Of a DNA stretch of 21,198 nt, positions 6,008-14,033 are shown piece after piece. Position 1 is the first letter of the stretch; each line of letters starts with the position of its first letter. Location of the stretch: contig CP070681.1 of assembly GCA_020352575.1 (NCBI GenBank), positions 1,137,212 to 1,158,409 on the forward strand, in the 5' to 3' direction. The notes under the pieces were generated by a model that made no database searches, was not told the origin of the DNA, and saw nothing but the letters and a program-made list of their open reading frames with translations. This DNA comes from Acidimicrobiia bacterium (GTDB taxonomy: Bacteria; Actinomycetota; Acidimicrobiia; Spongiisociales; JAENVV01). A program made the translations under genes and the position numbers.

Positions 6008-7132
6008 TCAGCCGCGGGTCCATGCACCGACGAGCTGTCGGGCCACGGAGTCCGCAGCGCGCACGGCATCGACCGAATCCGCCGGACCGCGTCCCGCTTC
6101 GTCGAGGGCCCGGGCGATGACCGCAGGGATGTCGGTGAAGCCGAGACGTCCGTCGAGGAACGCGGCCACCGCAACCTCGTCGGCGGCATTGAAGACAGCC
6201 GGCGCCACGCCGCCTGCCCGGCCCGCCGCATAGGCGAGGTCGAGGGCCGGGAAGGCCTCCCGGTCGGGTGCGACGAACGTGAGGGCCGAACCGACCAGGT
6301 CGAAGTCGACATCCAGGGGGGCTCGTCCCGGGTGGGTGAGGGCGTATTGGATGGGGATCCGCATGTCGGGCATCCCGATATGGGCCTTGAACGAGCCATC
6401 GACGAACTCGACCAGCGAGTGCACGACGCTCTGCGGATGCACGACGACGTCGATGTCGTCGAACGGCGTGCCGAAGAGGAAATGGGCCTCGATCACCTCG
6501 AGGCCCTTGTTCACCAGCGTGGCCGAGTCGACGGTGATGCGGGGCCCCATGTCCCACGTCGGGTGGGCGAGCGCCTCCTCGGGCGTCACGCCGACCAGCT
6601 CGGGGGCCGACCGGCCGCGGAACGGCCCGCCGGAGGCGGTGAGGATGAGGCGCTTCACGCCTGAGGGGTCCTCCCCCTCGAGGCACTGGTGAAGGGCCGA
6701 GTGCTCACTGTCGACCGGGATGAGTTCGCCCCCTCCCTGGACGAGGACCTCATTCACGAGGCCCCCGGCTGCGACCATGCTCTCCTTGTTCGCCAGCGCA
6801 AGGCGGTTCCCGACGGCGAGGGCGGCCAGCGTTGCGTCGAGGCCGGCGAACCCGACGATGCCATTCACCACGACCGAGTCCCTCGTGGCGGCAAGCGCAG
6901 TGACCTGTTCCGCCCCGAACACGATGCGAGCCCCAAAACGGTCGCGGAGCCGATCGGGATCGGCCGGGTCGGCGACGGCGAGGATCGCGTCGGGGTACCG
7001 GTCGGCAGTCTCCTCGAATCCGCGCCCGCCGCTGCCGGAGGCGAGGGCAACGGGCACCACGCCGAGCCGATCGCAGACATCGAGGGCCTGGAGGCCGATC
7101 GAGCCGGTCGCCCCGAGGACGACGACGTTCAT
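6008..7132 (-). CDS. dxr: 1-deoxy-D-xylulose 5-phosphate reductoisomerase
   Basis: Dxr makes MEP from DXP with NADPH, the committed step of the MEP pathway. The 374-aa protein starts MNVVVLGATGSIG, with the NADPH-binding GATGSIG at 7-13. LANKESMVAAGG follows, then the metal/substrate motif PVDSEHSALHQCL, LTASGGPFR, MGPRITVDSATLVNKGLEVIEAHFLF and VVHPQSVVHS. All regions expected for catalysis are intact and the length is normal. The ATG overlaps the cdsA stop by 4 nt (ATGA), showing coupling to cdsA. With ispG nearby, this operon contributes two MEP enzymes. Confidence 0.97.
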   Translation of the reverse strand: MNVVVLGATGSIGLQALDVCDRLGVVPVALASGSGGRGFEETADRYPDAILAVADPADPDRLRDRFGARIVFGAEQVTALAATRDSVVVNGIVGFAGLDATLAALAVGNRLALANKESMVAAGGLVNEVLVQGGGELIPVDSEHSALHQCLEGEDPSGVKRLILTASGGPFRGRSAPELVGVTPEEALAHPTWDMGPRITVDSATLVNKGLEVIEAHFLFGTPFDDIDVVVHPQSVVHSLVEFVDGSFKAHIGMPDMRIPIQYALTHPGRAPLDVDFDLVGSALTFVAPDREAFPALDLAYAAGRAGGVAPAVFNAADEVAVAAFLDGRLGFTDIPAVIARALDEAGRGPADSVDAVRAADSVARQLVGAWTRG

Positions 7133-8442
7133 AGGAGGCCGAGCAGCGTGAACGCGAGGAAGAAGGCTGGGATGGCGAAGACGAAGCCGTCGATGCGGTC
7201 GAGCACACCCCCGTGACCGGGGAGCAGCGTGCCCATATCCTTGGTTTCGAGTGAGCGCTTCACCAAGGACTCGGCGAGGTCACCGAGCGGTGCCATCACG
7301 GCGACGAGGCCACCCGCCACGAGGGCCAGTTGGAGGTCGATCACATCCGAGAACCACGGGAGGTACGAGAGTGCGATCGCCATCCCGAAGGCAAGCACCA
7401 CCCCTCCGATGAGGCCCTCCACCGTCTTCTTCGGGCTGAGGCGGGGAGCGAGCAGTCGGGAGCCGAATTGGCGGCCGACGAAGAACGCCCCAGAGTCGTG
7501 GCCCGCAACGGTGAACACGATGAGGCCGGCGAGCTGCTCCCACCCGTCAGCCTTGGCGATCGGTGCGAGGAACGCCATGGTGGAGCCGACCCAGAGGAGC
7601 CCGAGTGCCGTCACGCCGAGGTTGGCGAGCGGGTTGCGCCGCTCGTTCACGACGTAGAACAGGATGAGGACCAGGAGGGTGAGCACTGCTGCGACGGCGA
7701 TGCCAGCAGCACCGAGGTACCACGAGGCGACGAAGACGCCGATGACACCGAGCAGGCCGATCCCCGCCACGGGGTTGTAGCCGCTGCGCCGGGCCGAGGC
7801 GTAGAACTCACCGGCGGCGAGGAACGTGAAGAACCCGACCAGCGTGACGAACCACCCGGCACCGAAGTAGACGGCAAGTGCGACGATCCCGACCAGGCCG
7901 AGGCCGGTGGCAAAGCGCTGCTCGAGGGAGCGGCGACGCTGGCGGCGCTCCTCGATCTCGGCGAGGATCTCCTCGTCGAACTCGTCGGGAGCAGCCTCCT
8001 CGGCGGCGGGGGTTTCCTCGGCGATGTCGTCGAACCCGACCACACCCGAGCCCAGGCCGGGTATCTGGACCGACATGCTCTGCTCGACGTCGTCTGCTTC
8101 GTCGGCTTCCCGCACCATGTCTGCGAGGCCGGCGTAGGCCTCGGTGGTGGCGTCCCGGTAGTCGTCGTGCGTGAAGCCCGCATCCTCGACCTCGTCCCCG
8201 ACGGGCTCGGCAGCGGCGGGTTCCTCCTCCTCGGGCGCCTCGTCCCGGGGTTCGTCGTCCTGGGAGGGCTCGTCCTGGGGGGCGTCATCCGAGCCGAGCG
8301 CAGCGCTCACCTCTTCGAGGGCAGCCCGCAGCTCGGGATCCTCGGGCAGGACAATGCCCGCCTCGTCCTCCTCGGGGATCACTCCGAAGGGGAGTTCGAC
8401 GATTTCGGCGTCGTCGCCGTCGGGGCGGTCGTCCTCGGCCAC
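7129..8442 (-). CDS. cdsA: Phosphatidate cytidylyltransferase with long acidic N-terminal extension
   Basis: CdsA makes CDP-diacylglycerol from phosphatidate and CTP in the cytoplasmic membrane. From about residue 176 the 437-aa product is a polytopic membrane enzyme. It ends in the family signature SLVKRSLETKDMGTLLPGHGG followed by VLDRID, with every PROSITE-type key residue present. The first 175 residues are not part of the family. They are rich in Glu, Asp, Pro and Ala, with runs such as DEAPEEEEPAAAEP, and end in a basic stretch (ERRQRRRSLEQR) just before the first helix. This part is probably disordered and cytoplasmic. The start is GTG, directly abutting the frr stop; the extension is in frame with no later strong start, so it seems genuine. 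dxr follows with a 4-nt overlap. Confidence 0.94.
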   Translation of the reverse strand: MAEDDRPDGDDAEIVELPFGVIPEEDEAGIVLPEDPELRAALEEVSAALGSDDAPQDEPSQDDEPRDEAPEEEEPAAAEPVGDEVEDAGFTHDDYRDATTEAYAGLADMVREADEADDVEQSMSVQIPGLGSGVVGFDDIAEETPAAEEAAPDEFDEEILAEIEERRQRRRSLEQRFATGLGLVGIVALAVYFGAGWFVTLVGFFTFLAAGEFYASARRSGYNPVAGIGLLGVIGVFVASWYLGAAGIAVAAVLTLLVLILFYVVNERRNPLANLGVTALGLLWVGSTMAFLAPIAKADGWEQLAGLIVFTVAGHDSGAFFVGRQFGSRLLAPRLSPKKTVEGLIGGVVLAFGMAIALSYLPWFSDVIDLQLALVAGGLVAVMAPLGDLAESLVKRSLETKDMGTLLPGHGGVLDRIDGFVFAIPAFFLAFTLLGLL

Positions 8443-8994
8443 CTAGACCTCCAGCAGCTCCTTCTCCTTCTCGGAAAGGAGCTCGTCGATGCGGCTGGTG
8501 TGACGGTCGGTGAGGTCCTGGAGGGCCTTCTCACCGCGGGTGATGTCGTCGTCCGAGATCTCCCCGTGGAGCTCCTCCATGTGCTTCTTCGTGTTCTGGC
8601 GCACATGGCGGATGGCGATGCGGCCCTCCTCGGCCATGTGGCGCACGACCTTGATGAGCTCCCTGCGGCGCTCCTCGGTGAGGGTCGGGAACGCCAGCCG
8701 GATCACCTGGCCGTCGTTCGCAGGGCTGAGGCCAAGGTCGGACTCGAGGATCGCCTTCTCGATGTCACCCATGGAGCCCTTGTCGTAGGGCTGCACGACG
8801 AGGAGCCTCGGCTCGGGGACCGAGAAGGTGGCGAGCTGCTGGAGCGGCGTCTTGGCTCCGTAGTAGTCGACCTGGATGCGGTGGAGGATCTGGGGGTTGG
8901 CCCGGCCGGTGCGCACGGTCCCGAACTCGCCGGCCATGTGCTCGATGCCCTGGTCCATGCGGAGTTCCGCGTCGTCGAGGAGCTCCTGGATCAT
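8443..8994 (-). CDS. frr: Ribosome recycling factor
   Basis: RRF splits post-termination ribosomes together with EF-G. The 183-aa product beginning MIQELLDDAELRMDQ aligns with the usual start and length. It has the signatures FGTVRTGRANPQIL, DYYGAKTPLQQLA, SDLGLSPANDG, LTEERRRELIKVVRHMAEEGRIAIRHVR and a helical C-terminus ending KEKELLEV. An earlier in-frame ATG (9027) would run into pyrH and was rejected; the chosen ATG has GAAAGG just upstream. It sits 13 nt after pyrH, with cdsA abutting downstream. Confidence 0.97.
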   Translation of the reverse strand: MIQELLDDAELRMDQGIEHMAGEFGTVRTGRANPQILHRIQVDYYGAKTPLQQLATFSVPEPRLLVVQPYDKGSMGDIEKAILESDLGLSPANDGQVIRLAFPTLTEERRRELIKVVRHMAEEGRIAIRHVRQNTKKHMEELHGEISDDDITRGEKALQDLTDRHTSRIDELLSEKEKELLEV

Positions 8995-9007
8995 GCGCTG
9001 CCTTTCG

Positions 9008-9736
<729 letters not shown>

Positions 9737-10348
9737 CTACTCCTGTCCGATGGCGAGCCGGCTGAAGCCGCTGATCGAGATGTTCTCACCCATCTTGATC
9801 GCAAGTGCCTGGACATACTCCTCGATCGTGCCCTCGAACTTCTCGGCGTTCACGAACGTCTGCTCGAGGAGGACGTGGTCCTGGTAGAACTTGGCGATCC
9901 GGCCCTCCACGATCTGCGGGATGATGTGCTCGGGCTTGCCCTCGTTCTGGGCCTGCTTGGCGATGACGTCCTTCTCGGCGTCGAGTTCGGCCTGATCGAC
10001 GTCCTCACGGCTCACCCAGCGGGGCTTCGCCCACGCCACATGCATGGCGATGTCGCGTGCGGTGTCGACGAACTCAGGGCTCTTGGCGACGAAGTCGGTC
10101 TCCGAGGCGAGCCTCACGAGCACGCCGGTGACGACGCGACCACCCTGCTCGTGCAGGTAGGAGCCGATGACGCCCTCGGAGGCGTCGCGGTCGGCCCGCT
10201 TGGCGGCCTTTGCGAGGCCACGCTCGCGGAGCAGCGTGATGGCGGCGTCGATGTCGCCGTCGGTCTCGGTGAGCGCCTTCTTGGCGTCCATCATGCCGAC
10301 GCCGGCTGCCTGCCGGAGCGACTGGACGTCCTTGGCGGTGATGGCCAT
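9737..10348 (-). CDS. tsf: Elongation factor Ts, short form
   Basis: EF-Ts exchanges GDP for GTP on EF-Tu. The 203-aa protein has the N-terminal UBA-like domain (LRQAAGVGMMDAKKALTETDGD), the core with the EF-Tu-contacting TDFVA motif (SETDFVAKSPEF, about 82-93), HVAWAKPRWVSRE, and a C-terminal QTFVNAEKFEGTIEEYV region. It is about 70-80 residues shorter than the E. coli, Streptomyces or mycobacterial proteins and closer to the compact Thermus form, so part of the core/coiled-coil region is lacking. GAGGAG precedes the ATG; rpsB ends 6 nt upstream. Confidence 0.96.
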   Translation of the reverse strand: MAITAKDVQSLRQAAGVGMMDAKKALTETDGDIDAAITLLRERGLAKAAKRADRDASEGVIGSYLHEQGGRVVTGVLVRLASETDFVAKSPEFVDTARDIAMHVAWAKPRWVSREDVDQAELDAEKDVIAKQAQNEGKPEHIIPQIVEGRIAKFYQDHVLLEQTFVNAEKFEGTIEEYVQALAIKMGENISISGFSRLAIGQE

Positions 10349-10354
10349 GGTGGG

Positions 10355-11077
10355 TTACTCCTCGGTGGTCTCGGTGAGCATCTCGGACTCGTCGACCCCC
10401 GCCTTGCCGGCGATGACGGCATCGGCGATGACCGAGGCCACGAGTTGGGCGGAGCGGACGGCGTCGTCGTTGCCCGGCACCACGTAGTCGACGAGGGTTG
10501 GGTCGCAGTTCGAGTCGACGAGGCCGATGATCGGGATGTTGAGGCGCCGGGCCTCGGTCAGGGCGATGTGCTCCTGGTTGAGGTCGACGACGAAGATCGC
10601 CGCCGGGAGGCGCTGGAGGTTCGCCACGCCGCCGAGGTTGCGCTGGAGCTTCTCGAGCTCACGACGCAGGCGGAGCCGCTCCTTCTTGGGGAGGGCTTCC
10701 ATCTCGCCGGACTCCTCCATCCCCACGAGCTCCTTCATGTAGAAGATGCGCTTCTGGATGGTGCGGAAGTTGGTGAGCATGCCGCCGAGCCAGCGGTAGT
10801 TCACGTATGGCTGGCCGGCTCGCTCCGCCTCTTCGGCGAGGGGGGCCTGCACCTGCTTCTTGGTGCCCACGAAGAGCACCGACCCGCCCTTGGAGGCGAC
10901 GTCGCGCACGAAGGCGGCGGCTTCCTCGAGCAACGCTGCGGTCTTGCGCAGGTCGATGATGTGGATCTGGTTGCGGTCCCCGTAGAGGTAGGGGGCCATG
11001 CGGGGGTTCCAGCGCCGGGTCTGGTGGCCGAAGTGGACACCTGATTCCAGCAGCTGCTTGATGGTCACAACTGCCAT
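10355..11077 (-). CDS. rpsB: 30S ribosomal protein S2
   Basis: S2 is a structural protein of the small subunit head. The 240-aa product begins [27 protein letters not shown] and contains [42 protein letters not shown] and [14 protein letters not shown], all standard S2 segments. The open frame extends 71 codons further upstream. AGGAG lies 6 nt before this ATG and the homology begins there, so the upstream part is taken as leader. It is followed at 6 nt by tsf, the usual rpsB-tsf operon. Confidence 0.97.
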   Translation of the reverse strand: MAVVTIKQLLESGVHFGHQTRRWNPRMAPYLYGDRNQIHIIDLRKTAALLEEAAAFVRDVASKGGSVLFVGTKKQVQAPLAEEAERAGQPYVNYRWLGGMLTNFRTIQKRIFYMKELVGMEESGEMEALPKKERLRLRRELEKLQRNLGGVANLQRLPAAIFVVDLNQEHIALTEARRLNIPIIGLVDSNCDPTLVDYVVPGNDDAVRSAQLVASVIADAVIAGKAGVDESEMLTETTEE

Positions 11078-11200
11078 CGTTCGCTCCTGTTCGGTTGCTT
11101 CCTCCGCCCGGGCGGCGCCGATCGGCGCTGGTGGCTTGGTGAGCCGTCCCTTCGGGGCGAACCCCGACCGAGGGACCTGACCCCCGGGCGTGTGACGTTG
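11078..11200 (-). promoter_or_regulatory. Structured 5' leader of rpsB-tsf
   Basis: About 120 nt separate the putative -10 box from the S2 start. The segment holds three inverted repeats. A two-part hairpin at 11146-11176 pairs GTCCCT with AGGGAC outside CGGGG and CCCCG, which close a TTCG loop. A perfect 14-bp palindrome (GCGCCGATCGGCGC) lies at 11115-11128, and CGCCCGGGCG at 11105-11114. S2 represses its own operon through the leader in E. coli. A similar autoregulatory leader here is inference. Confidence 0.45.
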
Positions 11201-11206
11201 GGGGAG

Positions 11207-11212
11207 AGTGTA
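11207..11212 (-). promoter_or_regulatory. Putative -10 box of rpsB
   Basis: TACACT on the minus strand lies about 130 nt upstream of the S2 ATG. The identical hexamer occurs before whiG-like and rplS. No good -35 match stands at 16-19 nt. Confidence 0.45.
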
Positions 11213-11258
11213 GGGGTGGGTGTGGCACAATCCGGCCTCGGCCAAGGCGCCTGCCCGA

Positions 11259-11264
11259 TAGGCT
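11259..11264 (+). promoter_or_regulatory. Possible -10 box for the EamA transporter
   Basis: TAGGCT lies 12 nt before the ATG at 11277, with no ribosome site between; a very short leader would result. No -35 is recognisable. Confidence 0.25.
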
Positions 11265-11276
11265 CGCCCGCTCCCC

Positions 11277-12167
11277 ATGGCATCCCGCACGACCGCAGCG
11301 CCGTCGACCGCCCAACGTTGGGCCGTCCCATTCGCCCTCTTCGGCGTCTACATCGTGTGGGGTTCGACGTACCTGGCCATCGCGTGGATGGTGGAGACCA
11401 TTCCTCCCCTCTTCGGCAACTCGATCCGCATGTTGTCGGCCGGCGGAATCCTGTACCTGTGGCTGCGGTGGCGGGGGGAGGCGCGCCCCACCTTCCGCCA
11501 ATGGCGCAACGGAGCCCTCGTCGGGACGATCCTGTTCGTCGGTGGGCTCGGCCAGGTATCGATCGCCGAGTCGATCGGCATCGGCAGCGGCGTCGCCGCC
11601 ACGGCGATCGCCATGACCCCGGTGTGGGCCGTGCTGGTCGCCGGCGCCTTCGGGGACTGGCCATCACCAATCGCGTGGGTGGGACTCACCCTCGGGGTCG
11701 TCGGGGTCGTGATCCTCTCACTGGAGGGCGACTTCGTCTCAGAGCCGACTGGGTTCGTGCTCGTGGCCCTTGCCCCGGTGCTCTGGTCGATCGGATCGGT
11801 GTGGTCGAACCGCTTGGACCTGCCGGCCACGGGGATGCGCACGGCCCTCTTCATGCTGGGTGGCGGCGCCTCGTTGGCGATTGCCGGTGTGGCGCGCGGC
11901 GAATCACTGCCCCTGGACGCCTCGGTCACGAGTTGGCTGGCGCTGCTCTACCTCATCACGTTCGGCTCGCTGATCGCGTTCTCGGCATACGCGTTCCTGC
12001 TGCGAACGGTGTCCCCGGCGCTGGCCACCAGCTACGCGTATGTGAACCCGGCTGTTGCCGTCGGCCTGGGGATCTGGCTGGGTGGGGAGACCGTGACGGG
12101 CTCGATCTGGATCGCGCTCCCGCTCATCGCGGTCGCGGTCATCCTCATCGGACGTTCGAGGACCTAG
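11277..12167 (+). CDS. EamA/DMT-superfamily exporter, YedA-like
   Basis: This 296-aa protein is almost entirely hydrophobic, with about ten membrane helices arranged as two EamA repeats. The first repeat carries [21 protein letters not shown], the hallmark of the YedA/RhaT branch. The second runs from about residue 155 ([19 protein letters not shown]) and ends with [26 protein letters not shown]. Family members export amino acids or small metabolites; the substrate cannot be read from the sequence. The gene lies divergent from rpsB and ends one base from the convergent sigma factor gene. It interrupts an otherwise minus-strand block and looks like an independent single-gene unit. Confidence 0.9.
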   Translation: MASRTTAAPSTAQRWAVPFALFGVYIVWGSTYLAIAWMVETIPPLFGNSIRMLSAGGILYLWLRWRGEARPTFRQWRNGALVGTILFVGGLGQVSIAESIGIGSGVAATAIAMTPVWAVLVAGAFGDWPSPIAWVGLTLGVVGVVILSLEGDFVSEPTGFVLVALAPVLWSIGSVWSNRLDLPATGMRTALFMLGGGASLAIAGVARGESLPLDASVTSWLALLYLITFGSLIAFSAYAFLLRTVSPALATSYAYVNPAVAVGLGIWLGGETVTGSIWIALPLIAVAVILIGRSRT

Positions 12168-12168
12168 A

Positions 12169-12957
12169 TCAGGTGAGGTTGCGGTCGCTGAGCCGGTGGC
12201 GGAGGCTCATGAGCGACTTGGTGTGGATCTGGCAGATCCTCGACTCCGTGACCGAGAGCACGTTGCCGATCTCGGCAAGGGTCATGCCCTCGTAGTAGTA
12301 GAGCGTGAGCACGAGCCGCTCCCGGTCCGGGAGCCGGTTGATGGCATCGGCGAGGAGATGCTTCATCTCCTGGTCGTGGAATGCCGACTCGGGGCTGATC
12401 CCACGACGATCGGCAACCCGATCGCCCACGGTGGGGGCATCCGGCATGCCGCCGAGGGTGTCCTCCAGGCCGATCACACCGAGGCGGGAGATCTCGCCGA
12501 GGTGGTCCTGCAGCTGCTCGACCGGCAGGTCCATCTTCTCGGCGATCTCCTCGTCCGTGGGGCTGCGACCGAGGGCATGTTCCAGCTCACCGATCGTGCG
12601 ATCGATCTCCCTGGCCCGTGCGCGCACCGAACGAGGCACCCAATCGAGGGCCCGGAGCTCGTCGAGGATGGCACCCCGGATCCGTGCGATCGCGTACGTC
12701 TCGAACTTGAACCCTCGCTCGGGCTCGAACTTGTCGATGGCGTCGATGAGGCCGAACAGCCCGTACGAGGCGAGGTCGGCGGGGTCGACGCTCTTGGGCA
12801 GCCCGACGCCGACACGGCCGGCGACGAACTTCACCAGGCCGGAGTAGTGGAGGATGAGTGATTCGCGGGCCCGTTCGTCTCCGGTGTCCTTGAACGACGA
12901 CCACAACTCGTCGACGCGCGAATCCGCCAACGACGCGTTGGCATCGCTCACCGACAC
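12169..12957 (-). CDS. whiG: WhiG/FliA-family RNA polymerase sigma factor (sigma-28 type)
   Basis: This 262-aa sigma-70 family protein has region 2 (LILHYSGLVKFVAGRVGVGLP, then LASYGLFGLIDAIDKFEPERGFKFETYAI), the linker RIRGAILDELRALDWVPRSVR, region 3 (LEHALGRSPTDEEIAEKMDL) and region 4 with the helix-turn-helix MTLAEIGNVLSVTESRICQIH. It closely resembles Streptomyces WhiG, which commits aerial hyphae to sporulation and is encoded near rpsB there. The same family directs flagellar genes elsewhere (FliA), so the regulon cannot be told apart here. The GTG at 12957 is chosen because GGAGG lies 8 nt upstream; a second GTG two codons later is possible. The gene has its own TACACT box. No anti-sigma partner is visible. 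Confidence 0.92.
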   Translation of the reverse strand: MSVSDANASLADSRVDELWSSFKDTGDERARESLILHYSGLVKFVAGRVGVGLPKSVDPADLASYGLFGLIDAIDKFEPERGFKFETYAIARIRGAILDELRALDWVPRSVRARAREIDRTIGELEHALGRSPTDEEIAEKMDLPVEQLQDHLGEISRLGVIGLEDTLGGMPDAPTVGDRVADRRGISPESAFHDQEMKHLLADAINRLPDRERLVLTLYYYEGMTLAEIGNVLSVTESRICQIHTKSLMSLRHRLSDRNLT

Positions 12958-12982
12958 GTGGGTGTCCTCCGCATGACCACGC

Positions 12983-12988
12983 AGTGTA
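12983..12988 (-). promoter_or_regulatory. Putative -10 box of the WhiG-like sigma gene
   Basis: TACACT on the minus strand lies 25 nt before the GTG start, leaving room for a short leader with a GGAGG ribosome site. It sits in the 68-nt gap after dprA, so the sigma gene can be transcribed apart from comM-dprA. Confidence 0.45.
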
Positions 12989-13025
12989 GTGGTGGTGCCC
13001 CTTGTTGCCGGGACCCCGCCGCCGG

Positions 13026-14033
13026 TCAGAGGCGAACCACGAGGCCTCCCTTCCTTGCGATGATCCCGGCCACCTCCCAGCGCGCGAGTTGGGCCCGAAG
13101 TTCGTCCCCCGCAAGGCCCAGCGCTGCCCCGACCGCTTCGGGCGTCGAGCCGAGTGGACTCACTGCACCGATACCCGCCACTGGCGCCGGTGCCGGCTCG
13201 GTTGCCCGGAGGAAGCCGATCCCCTCCAAGAGATCCGCCTCGGACGTAAGGGGTACTGCCCCATCGGCAATCAGCCGATTGCACCCCTCCGACGTGGGCC
13301 GGTCGATGTCGCCGGGCACGGCGAACACGGTGCGCCCCTGCTCGAGTGCGAGGCGGGCGGTGATGAGCGCACCGCCGGTCGCCGCCGCCTCGACCACCAC
13401 GACGGCCGTGGAAAGACCGGCGATCACCCGGTTCCGCATCGGGAACCGCCACGGGGCAGGACGCACACCCGGCGGGAACTCCGAGAGTATGCAACCACTC
13501 TCCGTGGCTATCCGCCTGCCGAGGTCGGCGTGTGCCTTCGGGTACCAACGATCGATCCCGCACCCCAGCACGGCCCATGTGACGCCACCGGCATCCAGCG
13601 CTCCGGCATGGGCAGCTCCGTCGATCCCCCGAGCGAGTCCGCTCACGACGGCGATCCCCGCCCCTGCGAGCACGCTGCCGAGGCGCCGGGCCACCCGGAG
13701 GCCGTACGCCGTGGCCGCCCTCGAACCGACGACGGCCACCGCTGCCATGTCCCTGAAGCCACCACCCTTGGTGAACAGATGGGCCGGCGGCTCTTCGACC
13801 TCCACGAGGGCTCTCGGGAAGCCATCCCGAGTGACGAACCCCACACCGAGCCGCTCCAGCCGCCGGTGCAACTCCGACTCTGGCCCGTCGAGCACCGTGC
13901 GAAGCTCCTCGTCGGGGTCCCCAGCCCGGAGTTGGGCCACCACGGCCTCTGCTCCGCCTCCACCCGACACCATCCGGGCAAGTCGATCGGGCGGAATGCC
14001 GCTCCACGCAAGACGAAGTGCGTCACCCGACAT
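13026..14033 (-). CDS. dprA: DNA-processing protein DprA (Smf)
   Basis: DprA binds incoming single-stranded DNA and loads RecA during natural transformation; it is also found in non-competent bacteria. The 335-aa protein has a helical N-terminal part and a Rossmann core from about residue 95. The core carries VVGSRAATAYG (101-111), SGLARGIDGAAHAGAL, SEFPPGVRPAPWRFPMRNRVIAGLS and GGALITARLALEQGRTVFAVPG, then EGCNRLIADGA. A C-terminal winged-helix-like domain spans about 295-335. The ATG at 14033 has a strong GAGGTGA ribosome site and overlaps the comM stop by 11 nt. The open frame extends far upstream into comM, but that part is out-of-frame shadow. Confidence 0.95.
   Translation of the reverse strand: MSGDALRLAWSGIPPDRLARMVSGGGGAEAVVAQLRAGDPDEELRTVLDGPESELHRRLERLGVGFVTRDGFPRALVEVEEPPAHLFTKGGGFRDMAAVAVVGSRAATAYGLRVARRLGSVLAGAGIAVVSGLARGIDGAAHAGALDAGGVTWAVLGCGIDRWYPKAHADLGRRIATESGCILSEFPPGVRPAPWRFPMRNRVIAGLSTAVVVVEAAATGGALITARLALEQGRTVFAVPGDIDRPTSEGCNRLIADGAVPLTSEADLLEGIGFLRATEPAPAPVAGIGAVSPLGSTPEAVGAALGLAGDELRAQLARWEVAGIIARKGGLVVRL

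Noticed and set aside
4697..6664. 655-aa plus-strand open frame
   Set aside because: It lies opposite ispG, rseP-like and dxr, crosses their boundaries and has His/Asp/Arg-rich antisense composition.
11078..11290. 71-codon N-terminal extension of S2
   Set aside because: S2 homology and a strong AGGAG site begin at the ATG at 11077; the upstream part holds a -10 box and hairpins, as expected of a leader.
12958..14007. 350-residue N-terminal extension of the sigma factor
   Set aside because: It is the out-of-frame shadow of dprA. The GGAGG site and sigma homology set the start at 12957.
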